A stretch of DNA of 6,170 nt from Eubacteriales bacterium (GCA_030528845.1 JAUMYC010000150.1:1-6170); one strand, 5' to 3'; shown: positions 1 through 6,124, numbered from the stretch's first letter. Translations and numbers: made by a program. The notes: generated by a model not told the origin, from the letters alone.

Positions 1-38
1 AGGCCTGCGCTTCTATATCACAGAAACGCAGACCTTTT
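1..38 (-). terminator. Long edge hairpin, candidate terminator for the kinase gene
   Basis: Positions 1-14 and 22-35 form a 14-base inverted repeat with a 7-nt loop (15-21). Read as plus-strand RNA it has two C-A mismatches. Read as minus-strand RNA both positions become G-U wobbles, so all 14 pairs form. This favours a structure in the minus-strand transcript, the one running out of the kinase gene. The minus strand has an AAAA run just before the stem, as in many terminators where an A-tract faces the U-tract. The expected U-tract would lie beyond the left window edge and cannot be seen. The plus strand has TTTT directly after the stem, so a terminator for a gene to the left, or a bidirectional one, is also possible. 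Confidence 0.45.
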
Positions 39-59
39 CTATTTCCCTTATCCCCAAGA

Positions 60-142
60 CGGGATTCTCAAGGGACAATGTCCCTTGAGCGGGAGTCCAG
101 AGGGCAGCGCCCTCTGGCGGGGTGCAGGGGCAGAGCCCCCTG
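60..142 (-). repeat. Triple-hairpin modular intergenic repeat
   Basis: Three hairpins follow one another without a gene. On the minus strand, in order from the kinase stop codon, they are: A (135-139 with 127-131, GGGGC/GCCCC, loop TCT, outer pairs to 125-142 with one bulged base); B (97-105 with 109-117, a perfect 9-bp stem, loop GCT); and C (67-77 with 79-89, an 11-bp perfect palindrome arm around one central base). After each comes a 7-base linker, CACCCCG, ACTCCCG and AATCCCG respectively, at 118-124, 90-96 and 60-66. The regular stem-plus-linker layout looks like a dispersed repeat family rather than chance. The array starts only a few bases past the kinase stop and would be part of its mRNA 3' region. 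Function is unknown: mRNA stabilisation, termination or a nuclease/transposase substrate are all possible. A related unit is at 6125-6148. Confidence 0.75.
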
Positions 143-147
143 GGCAG

Positions 148-1113
148 CTACCTCCCCATCATAGAACTGATCATCAAAAATTCGCGCAGCCCGGGCGTTT
201 GGGCGACTGACGCACCCGCCCCGGCCTGCTGTATCTGCTCCGGGCCGATCATCGCCGCGGGGAACACGGCTGCATTTGCCGCGCCCGCCGCACAGGCCAT
301 GGCCAGCGCGCCCATGTCGCTGTGGCCGCACAGCAGCGCCCGGCAAAGCCCGGCCACGAAGCTGTCTCCGCTGCCCACGGCGTTGACCTCGCGCACCTTC
401 GGCGCAGGGCAGAAGAGCGTCTCGCCCTCCTTGGCCCAAAGCGCGCCCCTCGCGCCCAGCGAAACCACCACCGAACGCAACCCATTTTCAAAATTCTGCG
501 CAAGCAGCTCTTCCGCCGCGCGGTCCTCCTCAAATTCGGGGATCTCCCGCCCGACGAGCTGCGCAAGCTCTTTCTGATTCGGCTTGATCATCGCCGGCCC
601 GGCCCGAAAGCCCGCCTCCAGCGCGATCCCGTTGGAATCGAGCAGCGTTTCCAGCCCCATCTCCTTGGCCATGCGGATCGCCTCGCCCGCAAACGCGCCG
701 AGCATCGGCCCCGGCGCGCTGCCGGAGACGATGAGCAGTTTTTCCCCGGCAAGGCTGCTCCGCAAGGCCTGCCGCAGCGCCTCGACCTCCTGTACGTTCG
801 CGTCCGTGCCCTTTGCGTAGACCACGCGCTGGCTGTCATCCGCCGCGCGGTAGGTGTCGATGCGGCGCACGTCAAAGCCGACCGGGCTCTCGACCAGCGG
901 CACGCCCTCCTGCGCGGCGAGCGCGCGAAAACGCGCGGAATTCTCTCCCCGGCCCAGCGGCACGACCGCGGCGCACTGCACTCCCAGCCTCGTCAGCACG
1001 CGCGCGACGTTCACGCCCTTGCCGCCGGTCTGCTCGGTATAGTCCGCCTCCCGCCCCTCGGGGATCGTCCGGTCGATACAGGGGTTGAGCGTGAGCGTGA
1101 TGATCTCCGGCAT
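148..1113 (-). CDS. 1-phosphofructokinase-family hexose kinase (PfkB/ribokinase fold)
   Basis: This 321-residue protein is a cytoplasmic ATP-dependent kinase that phosphorylates a phosphorylated hexose. The likely substrate is fructose 1-phosphate (giving fructose 1,6-bisphosphate) or tagatose 6-phosphate. Visible family motifs are TLNPCIDRT (8-16), GGKGVNVAR (30-38, PfkB signature 1), SGSAPGP (130-136), DSNG (159-162), KPNQKEL (177-183), VSLGARGAL (217-225) and NAVGSGDSFVAG (244-255, signature 2). D250 is the expected catalytic base, with the GSGD anion hole. Length is about normal for the family. The start at 1113 is chosen because AAGGAGG (1120-1126) sits 6 nt upstream and the N-terminus then begins directly with the family's first strand. 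An ATG 7 codons further upstream lies almost at the predicted transcription start and has no room for a ribosome site. The VGSGDS form resembles LacC as much as FruK, and the region around residues 80-103 lacks the usual substrate-loop pattern, so the sugar is uncertain. No PTS or regulator gene lies beside it in the window. Confidence 0.93.
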   Translation of the reverse strand: MPEIITLTLNPCIDRTIPEGREADYTEQTGGKGVNVARVLTRLGVQCAAVVPLGRGENSARFRALAAQEGVPLVESPVGFDVRRIDTYRAADDSQRVVYAKGTDANVQEVEALRQALRSSLAGEKLLIVSGSAPGPMLGAFAGEAIRMAKEMGLETLLDSNGIALEAGFRAGPAMIKPNQKELAQLVGREIPEFEEDRAAEELLAQNFENGLRSVVVSLGARGALWAKEGETLFCPAPKVREVNAVGSGDSFVAGLCRALLCGHSDMGALAMACAAGAANAAVFPAAMIGPEQIQQAGAGASVAQTPGLREFLMISSMMGR

Positions 1114-1119
1114 GAAAAG

Positions 1120-1126
1120 CCTCCTT
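1120..1126 (-). promoter_or_regulatory. Ribosome binding site deciding the kinase start
   Basis: The minus strand reads AAGGAGG here, a full anti-16S match, 6 nt before the ATG at 1113. It supports the 1113 start over the ATG at 1134. Confidence 0.85.
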
Positions 1127-1142
1127 GGTTGCATATACCTAT

Positions 1143-1171
1143 ATTATACGGTTTTTTCCGCCGTTTGTACG
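1143..1171 (-). promoter_or_regulatory. Sigma-A-type promoter for the kinase gene
   Basis: The minus strand has a perfect -10 hexamer TATAAT at 1148-1143. A weak -35 candidate CGTACA (3 of 6 matches to TTGACA) lies at 1171-1166 with a 17-nt spacer. Predicted transcription starts near 1136, giving a leader of about 23 nt that contains the ribosome site. The -10 is convincing; the -35 is not. Confidence 0.6.
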
Positions 1172-1202
1172 CATTTTTACAGCGATTTAGCAAGGATCAA
1201 TA

Positions 1203-1255
1203 TGTTACAAAATTATGAACATTTAACAATGTGATATCCTGTTCTTCACGATTGT
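1203..1255. promoter_or_regulatory. Inverted repeats between the divergent promoters, candidate operators
   Basis: Two overlapping dyads lie in this AT-rich patch. TGTTA (1203-1207) is mirrored by TAACA (1224-1228) over a 16-nt gap. ACAATGTGA (1226-1234) is mirrored by TCAC-G-ATTGT (1246-1255), nine matching pairs with one bulged base and an 11-nt gap. The second dyad spans the -35 to -10 interval of the coiled-coil gene's promoter, a position where a bound repressor would block polymerase. No regulator family is assigned, and chance is a real alternative in AT-rich DNA. Confidence 0.3.
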
Positions 1256-1263
1256 GCTATACT
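1255..1263 (+). promoter_or_regulatory. Extended -10 promoter of the coiled-coil gene
   Basis: TGCTATACT is an extended -10 element: TG at 1255-1256, then TATACT at 1258-1263 (5 of 6 to consensus). No good -35 is present at the right spacing, as is usual for extended -10 promoters. Transcription would begin near 1270, leaving a leader of about 67 nt with a hairpin. Confidence 0.6.
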
Positions 1264-1280
1264 GAGAATGCAATGTTATT

Positions 1281-1304
1281 GGCCGCCGCCGCAAGGAGGC
1301 GGCC
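1281..1304 (+). promoter_or_regulatory. GNRA-capped hairpin in the coiled-coil gene leader
   Basis: GGCCGCCGCC (1281-1290) pairs with GGAGGCGGCC (1295-1304) around a GCAA tetraloop (1291-1294), with one G-A mismatch at 1288/1297. The 3' side contains AAGGAGG (1293-1299), a perfect Shine-Dalgarno-like string partly buried in the stem. There is no start codon at proper distance from it. No T-run follows, so it is not an intrinsic terminator. It may stabilise the mRNA or affect ribosome access. Confidence 0.5.
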
Positions 1305-1322
1305 CAAACACCAAGCATGCAT

Positions 1323-1330
1323 AAGGGGGA
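1323..1330 (+). promoter_or_regulatory. Ribosome binding site of the coiled-coil gene
   Basis: AAGGGGGA lies 6 nt before the ATG at 1337. It is purine rich and well spaced, and supports that start; no other in-frame start with a ribosome site is seen. Confidence 0.75.
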
Positions 1331-1336
1331 TAGAAT

Positions 1337-2386
1337 ATGAAGAAGACTCCGAAACTCGGCCCCATCCTGCTCGCGGCAGCGCTGCTCGTTGCGGTCGTAT
1401 GCATTATCGTCATCGGCACGCAGAAGGCGCAGGTGAGCGCCTTCAACGATGTCATCGCGCAGCAGCTGACCGTCGAAGCGGAAAAGGTCGTCGGTCTGGA
1501 AGCGCAGGTGGCTGAGCTGACGGCCGCCGCCGCCGAGAAGGACGCGAAGATCGCCGAATATGAAGCGGTCATCGTCGAGAAGGACGCCGTCATCGCCGAG
1601 CAGCAGGCCACCATCACCGATTATGAGGCCGCCATCGAAGAGCTCAGCGGCAAGATCGCCGATATCGAAGCCGTGCTGAACGTGAGCGTCTCTCAGGAAG
1701 ACTATGACGCCGCCGTCTCCGAGGCCGAAAAGGCCAAGAACGGCTACGAGCTGCAGAAGGGCTATGTCTCCAACCTCGAGAACAAGGCCGCCAACCAGGG
1801 CGTGAGCCTGCGCGACGCCGAGTCCGCTCTCAGCTCTGCCAATTCTCAGATCGCCGACCTGCAGGCGCAGCTCGACGAGGCTGAAGCGGCCGCCGCCGCT
1901 GCGGAGGACGCTCTGAACGAGCAGGTGGGCTATGTCACCGAGCTCGAGGGCAAGATCGCCTCTCTGACGAAGGAAAACGAAGCCACCGCAGAGGAAGTCG
2001 CCAAGCTGCAGGAAGAGCTTGAGACCGCCAACGCGCAGATCGCCGGCCTGCAGAGCGAAGCGCAGGTCGCCAGCGAAGCCGCCGGAGCGGAAGTCGCCAA
2101 GCTGCAGGAAGAACTTGACACCGCCAACGCGCTGGTCGTCGGCCTGCAGGAAGAAGTGCAGCTGGCCAACGAAGCCGCCGCAAAGGCCAAGAACGGCTAT
2201 GAGCTGCAGAAGGGCTATGTCGCCAATCTCGAAGGCAAGGTCGCCTCTCAGAGCGTGAGCCAGAGGGACGCCGAATCCGCCCTGGCCACCGCGCAGGCCG
2301 CCCTGGCCTCCGCCGAGGCCGAGCTCGCCGAGGCCAACCAGACCATCGCGCAGCTGCAGACGGAGGAAGAAGAGATCGCCGCCTGA
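1337..2386 (+). CDS. Membrane-anchored, internally repeated coiled-coil protein of unknown function
   Basis: The 349-residue product matches no family I recognise. It opens with a short basic N-terminus (MKKTPK) and one hydrophobic segment (about 9-27). The rest is almost wholly Ala/Glu/Lys/Gln-rich with heptad-like spacing and no proline or cysteine after residue 30, which predicts one long extracytoplasmic coiled coil held by an N-terminal membrane helix. Repeats are clear: EKDAxIAE recurs at 67 and 81 (14 residues, two heptads); a 32-residue unit occurs in tandem at 220-251 and 252-283 (32 fits three heptads plus one hendecad); and a 34-residue unit with KNGYELQKGYV at 132-165 returns at 283-316, with a shorter relative at 194-209 (NEQVGYVTELEGKIAS). 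C22 lies inside the membrane segment and lacks a proper lipobox, so a lipoprotein is unlikely. There is no LPxTG or enzymatic motif. It has its own promoter and terminator and so is probably a single-gene unit. A structural, cell-envelope or surface spacer role is inference. Confidence 0.88.
   Translation: MKKTPKLGPILLAAALLVAVVCIIVIGTQKAQVSAFNDVIAQQLTVEAEKVVGLEAQVAELTAAAAEKDAKIAEYEAVIVEKDAVIAEQQATITDYEAAIEELSGKIADIEAVLNVSVSQEDYDAAVSEAEKAKNGYELQKGYVSNLENKAANQGVSLRDAESALSSANSQIADLQAQLDEAEAAAAAAEDALNEQVGYVTELEGKIASLTKENEATAEEVAKLQEELETANAQIAGLQSEAQVASEAAGAEVAKLQEELDTANALVVGLQEEVQLANEAAAKAKNGYELQKGYVANLEGKVASQSVSQRDAESALATAQAALASAEAELAEANQTIAQLQTEEEEIAA
1730..1831 (+). repeat. 102-bp coding repeat, copy 1
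   Basis: Encodes residues 132-165 of the coiled-coil protein, including AKNGYELQKGYV and RDAESAL. It is strongly similar in DNA and protein to 2183-2284, at a distance of 453 bp (151 codons), which indicates an in-frame internal duplication. Confidence 0.8.
1994..2185 (+). repeat. Two tandem 96-bp coding repeats
   Basis: Units 1994-2089 and 2090-2185 encode 32 residues each, both starting EVAKLQEEL and continuing TANA...GLQ. The DNA is nearly identical over the first 30 bases and diverges later, as expected for an older tandem duplication under coiled-coil constraint. Confidence 0.85.
2183..2284 (+). repeat. 102-bp coding repeat, copy 2
   Basis: Encodes residues 283-316 of the coiled-coil protein, the partner of 1730-1831. 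AKNGYELQKGYV and RDAESAL are conserved; positions between them differ by a few substitutions and no indels. Confidence 0.8.
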
Positions 2387-2413
2387 CCGCGCTTGCGCAG
2401 TCCCCGTTTTTTC

Positions 2414-2455
2414 GCCGCCCCGCCGGAGCATATTCCCGGCGGGGCGGCTTTCTTT
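2414..2455 (+). terminator. Intrinsic terminator after the coiled-coil gene
   Basis: Positions 2414-2426 and 2436-2448 form a perfect 13-bp GC-rich stem with a 9-nt loop (2427-2435), followed at once by TTTCTTT (2449-2455). It lies 27 nt after the stop codon. It separates this gene from dnaE, whose promoter begins right after it. Confidence 0.92.
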
Positions 2456-2469
2456 GGCGCGCGCATCTG

Positions 2470-2478
2470 TGCTATAAT
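2470..2478 (+). promoter_or_regulatory. Extended -10 promoter of dnaE
   Basis: TGCTATAAT combines the TGn extension (2470-2472) with a perfect TATAAT (2473-2478). No strong -35 is seen at 17 nt. Transcription would start near 2485, giving a leader of about 43 nt before the dnaE ATG. The position just after the terminator supports independent transcription of dnaE. Confidence 0.72.
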
Positions 2479-2511
2479 GCATTTTATAGAACCGAACACA
2501 CCGCACGGCAC

Positions 2512-2519
2512 GGGAGGAG
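2512..2519 (+). promoter_or_regulatory. Ribosome binding site deciding the dnaE start
   Basis: GGGAGGAG ends 8 nt before the ATG at 2528. The reading frame stays open upstream to an ATG at 2393, but that stretch contains the terminator and promoter, so 2528 is the true start. Confidence 0.88.
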
Positions 2520-2527
2520 ACGCATCC

Positions 2528-5500
2528 ATGTTTGCACATCTGCATCTACACACGGAATACAGCCTGCTCGACGGCGCCTGCCGCATCAAGGGGCTCGTCA
2601 AGCGGGTGAAGGAGCTGGGGATGACCTCCTGCGCCATCACGGACCACGGCGCCATGTACGGCGCGGTGGATTTTTACAAGGCCATGAAGGAGGAGGGGCT
2701 GCACCCGGTCATCGGCTGCGAGGTCTATATCTGCCCGGACATGGACGACAAGCAGCAAAACCGCGGCTACGGCCATCTGACCTTGCTCGTGGAAAACGAA
2801 ACGGGCTATAAAAATTTGATCAAGCTGGTCAGCGAAGGCTTCACGCGCGGCTTTTATTATCGCCCGCGCGTGGATTACGAGCTGCTGCGCAAATATTCCG
2901 GCGGGCTCATCGCGCTCTCCGGCTGCCTCTCGGGCGATATCCCGCGCGCGCTCATCGACGGGCGCGAGCAGGACGCGCGCAGTCTGGCCGACCTTTACAC
3001 GGACATCTTCGACAGGGAGCATTTTTATATCGAAGTGCAGAACCACGGCCTGCGCGAGCAGGTGCAGATCCTGCCGCGGCTGCTCTCCCTTGCCCGGGAA
3101 AAAGGGCTGCAGGTGGTGGCGACGAACGACTGCCATTATCTGCACCGGGAGGACGCCGAGGCGCAGGAGGTGCTCATGTGCATCCAGACGGGCAAGACGC
3201 TCGCCGACGAAAACCGCATGCGCATGGAGACGGACCAGCTCTATCTCAAAAGCGAGGAGGAGATGCGCGCCGTCTTCCCCAACATCCCCGAGGCCATCGA
3301 CCTGACCGAGCAGATCGCGCAGCGCTGCCAATTTGATTTTGACTTTTCCCACACGCATCTGCCCCGCTACCCGCTGCCCGAGGGCCGCGAGCCCTATGAA
3401 TATATGCGCGAGATCTGCGAGAAGGGCTTTGCAAAATTCTACGCCCCGGACAGAGCCGACGCGCGCGAACGCCTCGAATACGAGCTCTCCGTCATCTCCC
3501 GCATGGGCTATGTGGATTATTACCTCATCGTCTGGGATTTTGTGCATTACGCCAAGACGCACGGCATTCTCGTCGGGCCGGGGCGCGGCTCCGGCGCGGC
3601 CTCCATCGCCGCCTACTGCATGGGCATCACCAGCGTGGAGCCGCTGCAGTACAACCTCGTCTTTGAGCGCTTCCTCAACCCGGAGCGCATCTCCATGCCG
3701 GATTTCGACATCGACTTCGACGACCGCAGGCGCGGCGAGGTCATCGAATATGTGGCGCGCAAGTATGGACAGGATCACGTCGCGCAGATCATCACCTTCG
3801 GCACCATGGCCGCAAAGGCCGTCGTGCGCGACGTCGCGCGCGTGCTGGACATGAGCTATCAGGACGCGGACCGCGTGGCGAAGATGATCCCCTTCGCGCT
3901 GGGCATGACGCTCGACAACGCGCTCTCGCTCAGCTCGGAGCTGAGAAAGGCCTACGAAAACGAGGAGATGGTGCGCCGGCTCATCGACATGGCGCGCAAG
4001 CTCGAGGGCATGCCCCGCCACGCCAGCACCCACGCCGCCGGCGTGCTCATCACCGCCGCGCCCGTGGACGAATATGTGCCCCTGCAGACCAACGACGAAG
4101 TGGTCACGACGCAGTTCCCCATGGGCACGCTCGAGGCGCTGGGCCTTTTGAAGATGGACTTCCTCGGCCTGCGCACGCTCACCGTCATCGGCGACACTTT
4201 GGAAATGATGCGCGAGGCGGGCGGGCCCGATATGCTGCCCGAGGACATCCCCATGGACGACGCCAAGGTCTATGAGATGATCTCCTCCGGCGAAACGGAC
4301 GGCGTGTTCCAGCTCGAAAGCGGCGGCATGCGCCAGTTTCTGGCCAATATGAAGCCGGGCAACCTGGAAGACATCATCGCGGCGGTCTCGCTCTATCGCC
4401 CCGGCCCGATGGATTCCATCCCGCGCTACATCGAAGGCAAGCGCAACCCGGAAAAGGTGCATTACGAAACGCCCCTGCTCAAGCCCATTCTGGACGTCAC
4501 CTACGGCTGCATGGTCTATCAGGAGCAGGTCATGCAGATCGTGCGCGATATCGCGGGCTATTCCATGGGCCGAAGCGACCTCGTGCGCCGCGCCATGGCC
4601 AAGAAAAAGCACGACGTGATGCTCAAGGAAAAGGAATATTTCATCCACGGGCTGGTCGAGGACGGGGAGGTCAAGGTACCCGGCGCGATCCGCAACGGAG
4701 TGGACGAGCAGATCGCCGAGCAGCTCTTCGACGAGATGACGGCTTTCTCCAGCTACGCCTTCAACAAGCCGCACGCGGCCTGCTATGCCGTGGTGGCCGT
4801 GCAGACGGGCTGGCTCAAGGTCTACTGGCCGCGGCAGTATTTCGCCGCGCTGATGAACAGCTACAACGGCAACACCGAAAAGGTGGCCTATTATATCCAA
4901 TATTGCCGCAGGCACGGAATGCAGGTGCTCAAGCCGGACGTGCAGCGCTCGCGCGAGGGCTTCTGGGTCGATCCGCACGAAGACGGCGCGATCCGTTTCG
5001 GGCTGGACGCGGTGCGCTCCGTGGGCAAAAACGCCGTGCGCGCCATCATCGCCGAGCGCGAAAAAAACGGCCCCTACCGCGACCTGCACGATTTCATCCG
5101 CCGCATGCCCGAGGGCGCCGTGAACAAAAAGGCCGTGGAATGCCTGATCCAGTCCGGCGCGATGGACAGCCTGCCCGGCGCGCGCAGCCAGAAGCTGGCC
5201 GTGTTCGAAAAGGCCATGGACGCAAACGCAAAGGCCCGCAAGAGCATGGTGGACGGGCAGATCTCGCTCTTCGGCGGGTTGTTCGGCGCGCCGGAGCCCG
5301 AAGCGCAGAAGCTGCCGGAGCTGAGCGAATTCCCCCTGCGCACTCTGCTGGCCATGGAAAAGGAGATGACCGGCGTGTACATCTCCGGCCATCCCCTCGA
5401 CGAATACGCCGGGGAGCTCTCGCAGCTGGAGATCAACTCGCGCCTGCTCTCCGGACTTGCCGAAGAGGAGGACGGCGGCATGCGCTACGACGGGCAATAT

Positions 5501-6115
5501 GTGCGCATGGGCGGCATGATCACCGAAAAGCGCTCCAAGGCCACACGCTCGGGCAGCCTGATGGGCTTTATCACCCTGGAAGACCTCTACGGCTCCATCG
5601 AATCGCTCATCTTCCCCAAGGTATTCGAGCGCGTGCAGCCCTTCCTCGACACGGAGGACCCCGTGCTGGTCACGGGCAGGCTTTCCGTGCGCGAGGAGGA
5701 GGCGCCCAAGCTGCTGCTGGAGAGCATCGAGCCGCTCGAGCACGGCATGGACATGCACGCGCCCATGCGGCCGCCCGAGCGCAGGCCGCGCCGAGGCTCT
5801 ATGACGGAATTCAACGCATATGCTGCGCCCGAGCCCGATGGTTCTTTCGCGCCGCCGCCCATGCCCGAGCCGGTGCATTCGGCGCTGCGCACGGTCGGCC
5901 CGGCCCGGACGCTCTACCTCAAGCTGCCCGGCAGCGCGCTGCTGGGCCGGGTGCAGGAGATCCTGCGGCAGACGCCGGGCGATATGCGCGTGGTGCTGCG
6001 GCTGGACGCCGAACAGAAGACCCTCGCTGCCCCGCGTGATCTTTATGTCGCGCCCGATTATAACGCGCAGGCGCTGATCGCACTGCTGGGCGAGGGCAGC
6101 GTGAAGGAGAAGTAA
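2528..6115 (+). CDS. dnaE: DNA polymerase III subunit alpha (DnaE)
   Basis: The 1195-residue product is a C-family replicative DNA polymerase acting at the replication fork with the sliding clamp. Domains in order: an N-terminal PHP domain (about 1-275) with HLHLHTEYSLLDG (4-16), TDHG (38-41), GCEVY (63-67), H83, C133 and NDCH (200-203); the palm with GPGRGSGAAS (350-359) and PDFDIDF (391-397), whose D394 and D396 plus D544 in KMDFLGLRTL are the expected catalytic aspartates; fingers with GVFQLESGGMR (592-602), YRPGPM (623-628), YQEQVM (664-669), GRSDLVRRAM (681-690) and AFNKPHAACYA (744-754). A helix-hairpin-helix region (about 824-859), a clamp-binding QISLF (911-915), an OB fold (about 988-1072), a Pro/Arg-rich linker (1073-1127) and a C-terminal domain ending in LLGEGSVKEK follow. 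Length is slightly above E. coli DnaE (1160). In Firmicutes, DnaE often works beside PolC, but polC is not in the window. The frame is intact, with all key polymerase residues seen. Confidence 0.98.
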   Translation: MFAHLHLHTEYSLLDGACRIKGLVKRVKELGMTSCAITDHGAMYGAVDFYKAMKEEGLHPVIGCEVYICPDMDDKQQNRGYGHLTLLVENETGYKNLIKLVSEGFTRGFYYRPRVDYELLRKYSGGLIALSGCLSGDIPRALIDGREQDARSLADLYTDIFDREHFYIEVQNHGLREQVQILPRLLSLAREKGLQVVATNDCHYLHREDAEAQEVLMCIQTGKTLADENRMRMETDQLYLKSEEEMRAVFPNIPEAIDLTEQIAQRCQFDFDFSHTHLPRYPLPEGREPYEYMREICEKGFAKFYAPDRADARERLEYELSVISRMGYVDYYLIVWDFVHYAKTHGILVGPGRGSGAASIAAYCMGITSVEPLQYNLVFERFLNPERISMPDFDIDFDDRRRGEVIEYVARKYGQDHVAQIITFGTMAAKAVVRDVARVLDMSYQDADRVAKMIPFALGMTLDNALSLSSELRKAYENEEMVRRLIDMARKLEGMPRHASTHAAGVLITAAPVDEYVPLQTNDEVVTTQFPMGTLEALGLLKMDFLGLRTLTVIGDTLEMMREAGGPDMLPEDIPMDDAKVYEMISSGETDGVFQLESGGMRQFLANMKPGNLEDIIAAVSLYRPGPMDSIPRYIEGKRNPEKVHYETPLLKPILDVTYGCMVYQEQVMQIVRDIAGYSMGRSDLVRRAMAKKKHDVMLKEKEYFIHGLVEDGEVKVPGAIRNGVDEQIAEQLFDEMTAFSSYAFNKPHAACYAVVAVQTGWLKVYWPRQYFAALMNSYNGNTEKVAYYIQYCRRHGMQVLKPDVQRSREGFWVDPHEDGAIRFGLDAVRSVGKNAVRAIIAEREKNGPYRDLHDFIRRMPEGAVNKKAVECLIQSGAMDSLPGARSQKLAVFEKAMDANAKARKSMVDGQISLFGGLFGAPEPEAQKLPELSEFPLRTLLAMEKEMTGVYISGHPLDEYAGELSQLEINSRLLSGLAEEEDGGMRYDGQYVRMGGMITEKRSKATRSGSLMGFITLEDLYGSIESLIFPKVFERVQPFLDTEDPVLVTGRLSVREEEAPKLLLESIEPLEHGMDMHAPMRPPERRPRRGSMTEFNAYAAPEPDGSFAPPPMPEPVHSALRTVGPARTLYLKLPGSALLGRVQEILRQTPGDMRVVLRLDAEQKTLAAPRDLYVAPDYNAQALIALLGEGSVKEK

Positions 6116-6124
6116 GGGGAAGAG

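Noticed and set aside
2..88. Open plus-strand frame entering from the left edge and ending at TGA 86-88, as the tail of a truncated gene
   Set aside because: It runs through the long edge hairpin and into hairpin C, all three plus frames are open near the edge, and no family motif is visible. A real gene tail cannot be excluded without the flanking sequence.
60..142. CRISPR array
   Set aside because: The units are self-complementary hairpins of differing sequence with 7-nt linkers, not identical repeats separated by 30-nt spacers.
1114..1134. ATG at 1134 as kinase start, adding seven residues
   Set aside because: It lies about at the predicted transcription start, has no ribosome site, and AAGGAGG is placed for the ATG at 1113.
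1391..1402. Lipoprotein signal at C22 of the coiled-coil protein
   Set aside because: The residue before the cysteine is Val and the cysteine sits in mid-helix, so the lipobox does not fit.
2393..2527. Upstream extension of the dnaE reading frame to the ATG at 2393
   Set aside because: The stretch contains the intrinsic terminator and the dnaE promoter, and the family N-terminus begins at 2528 with a good ribosome site.
1223..2545. A 440-codon minus-strand frame opposite the coiled-coil gene
   Set aside because: Its Gly/Leu/Asp-rich repeats simply mirror the repeated coiled-coil codons. The plus frame has a ribosome site, promoter, membrane segment and terminator.
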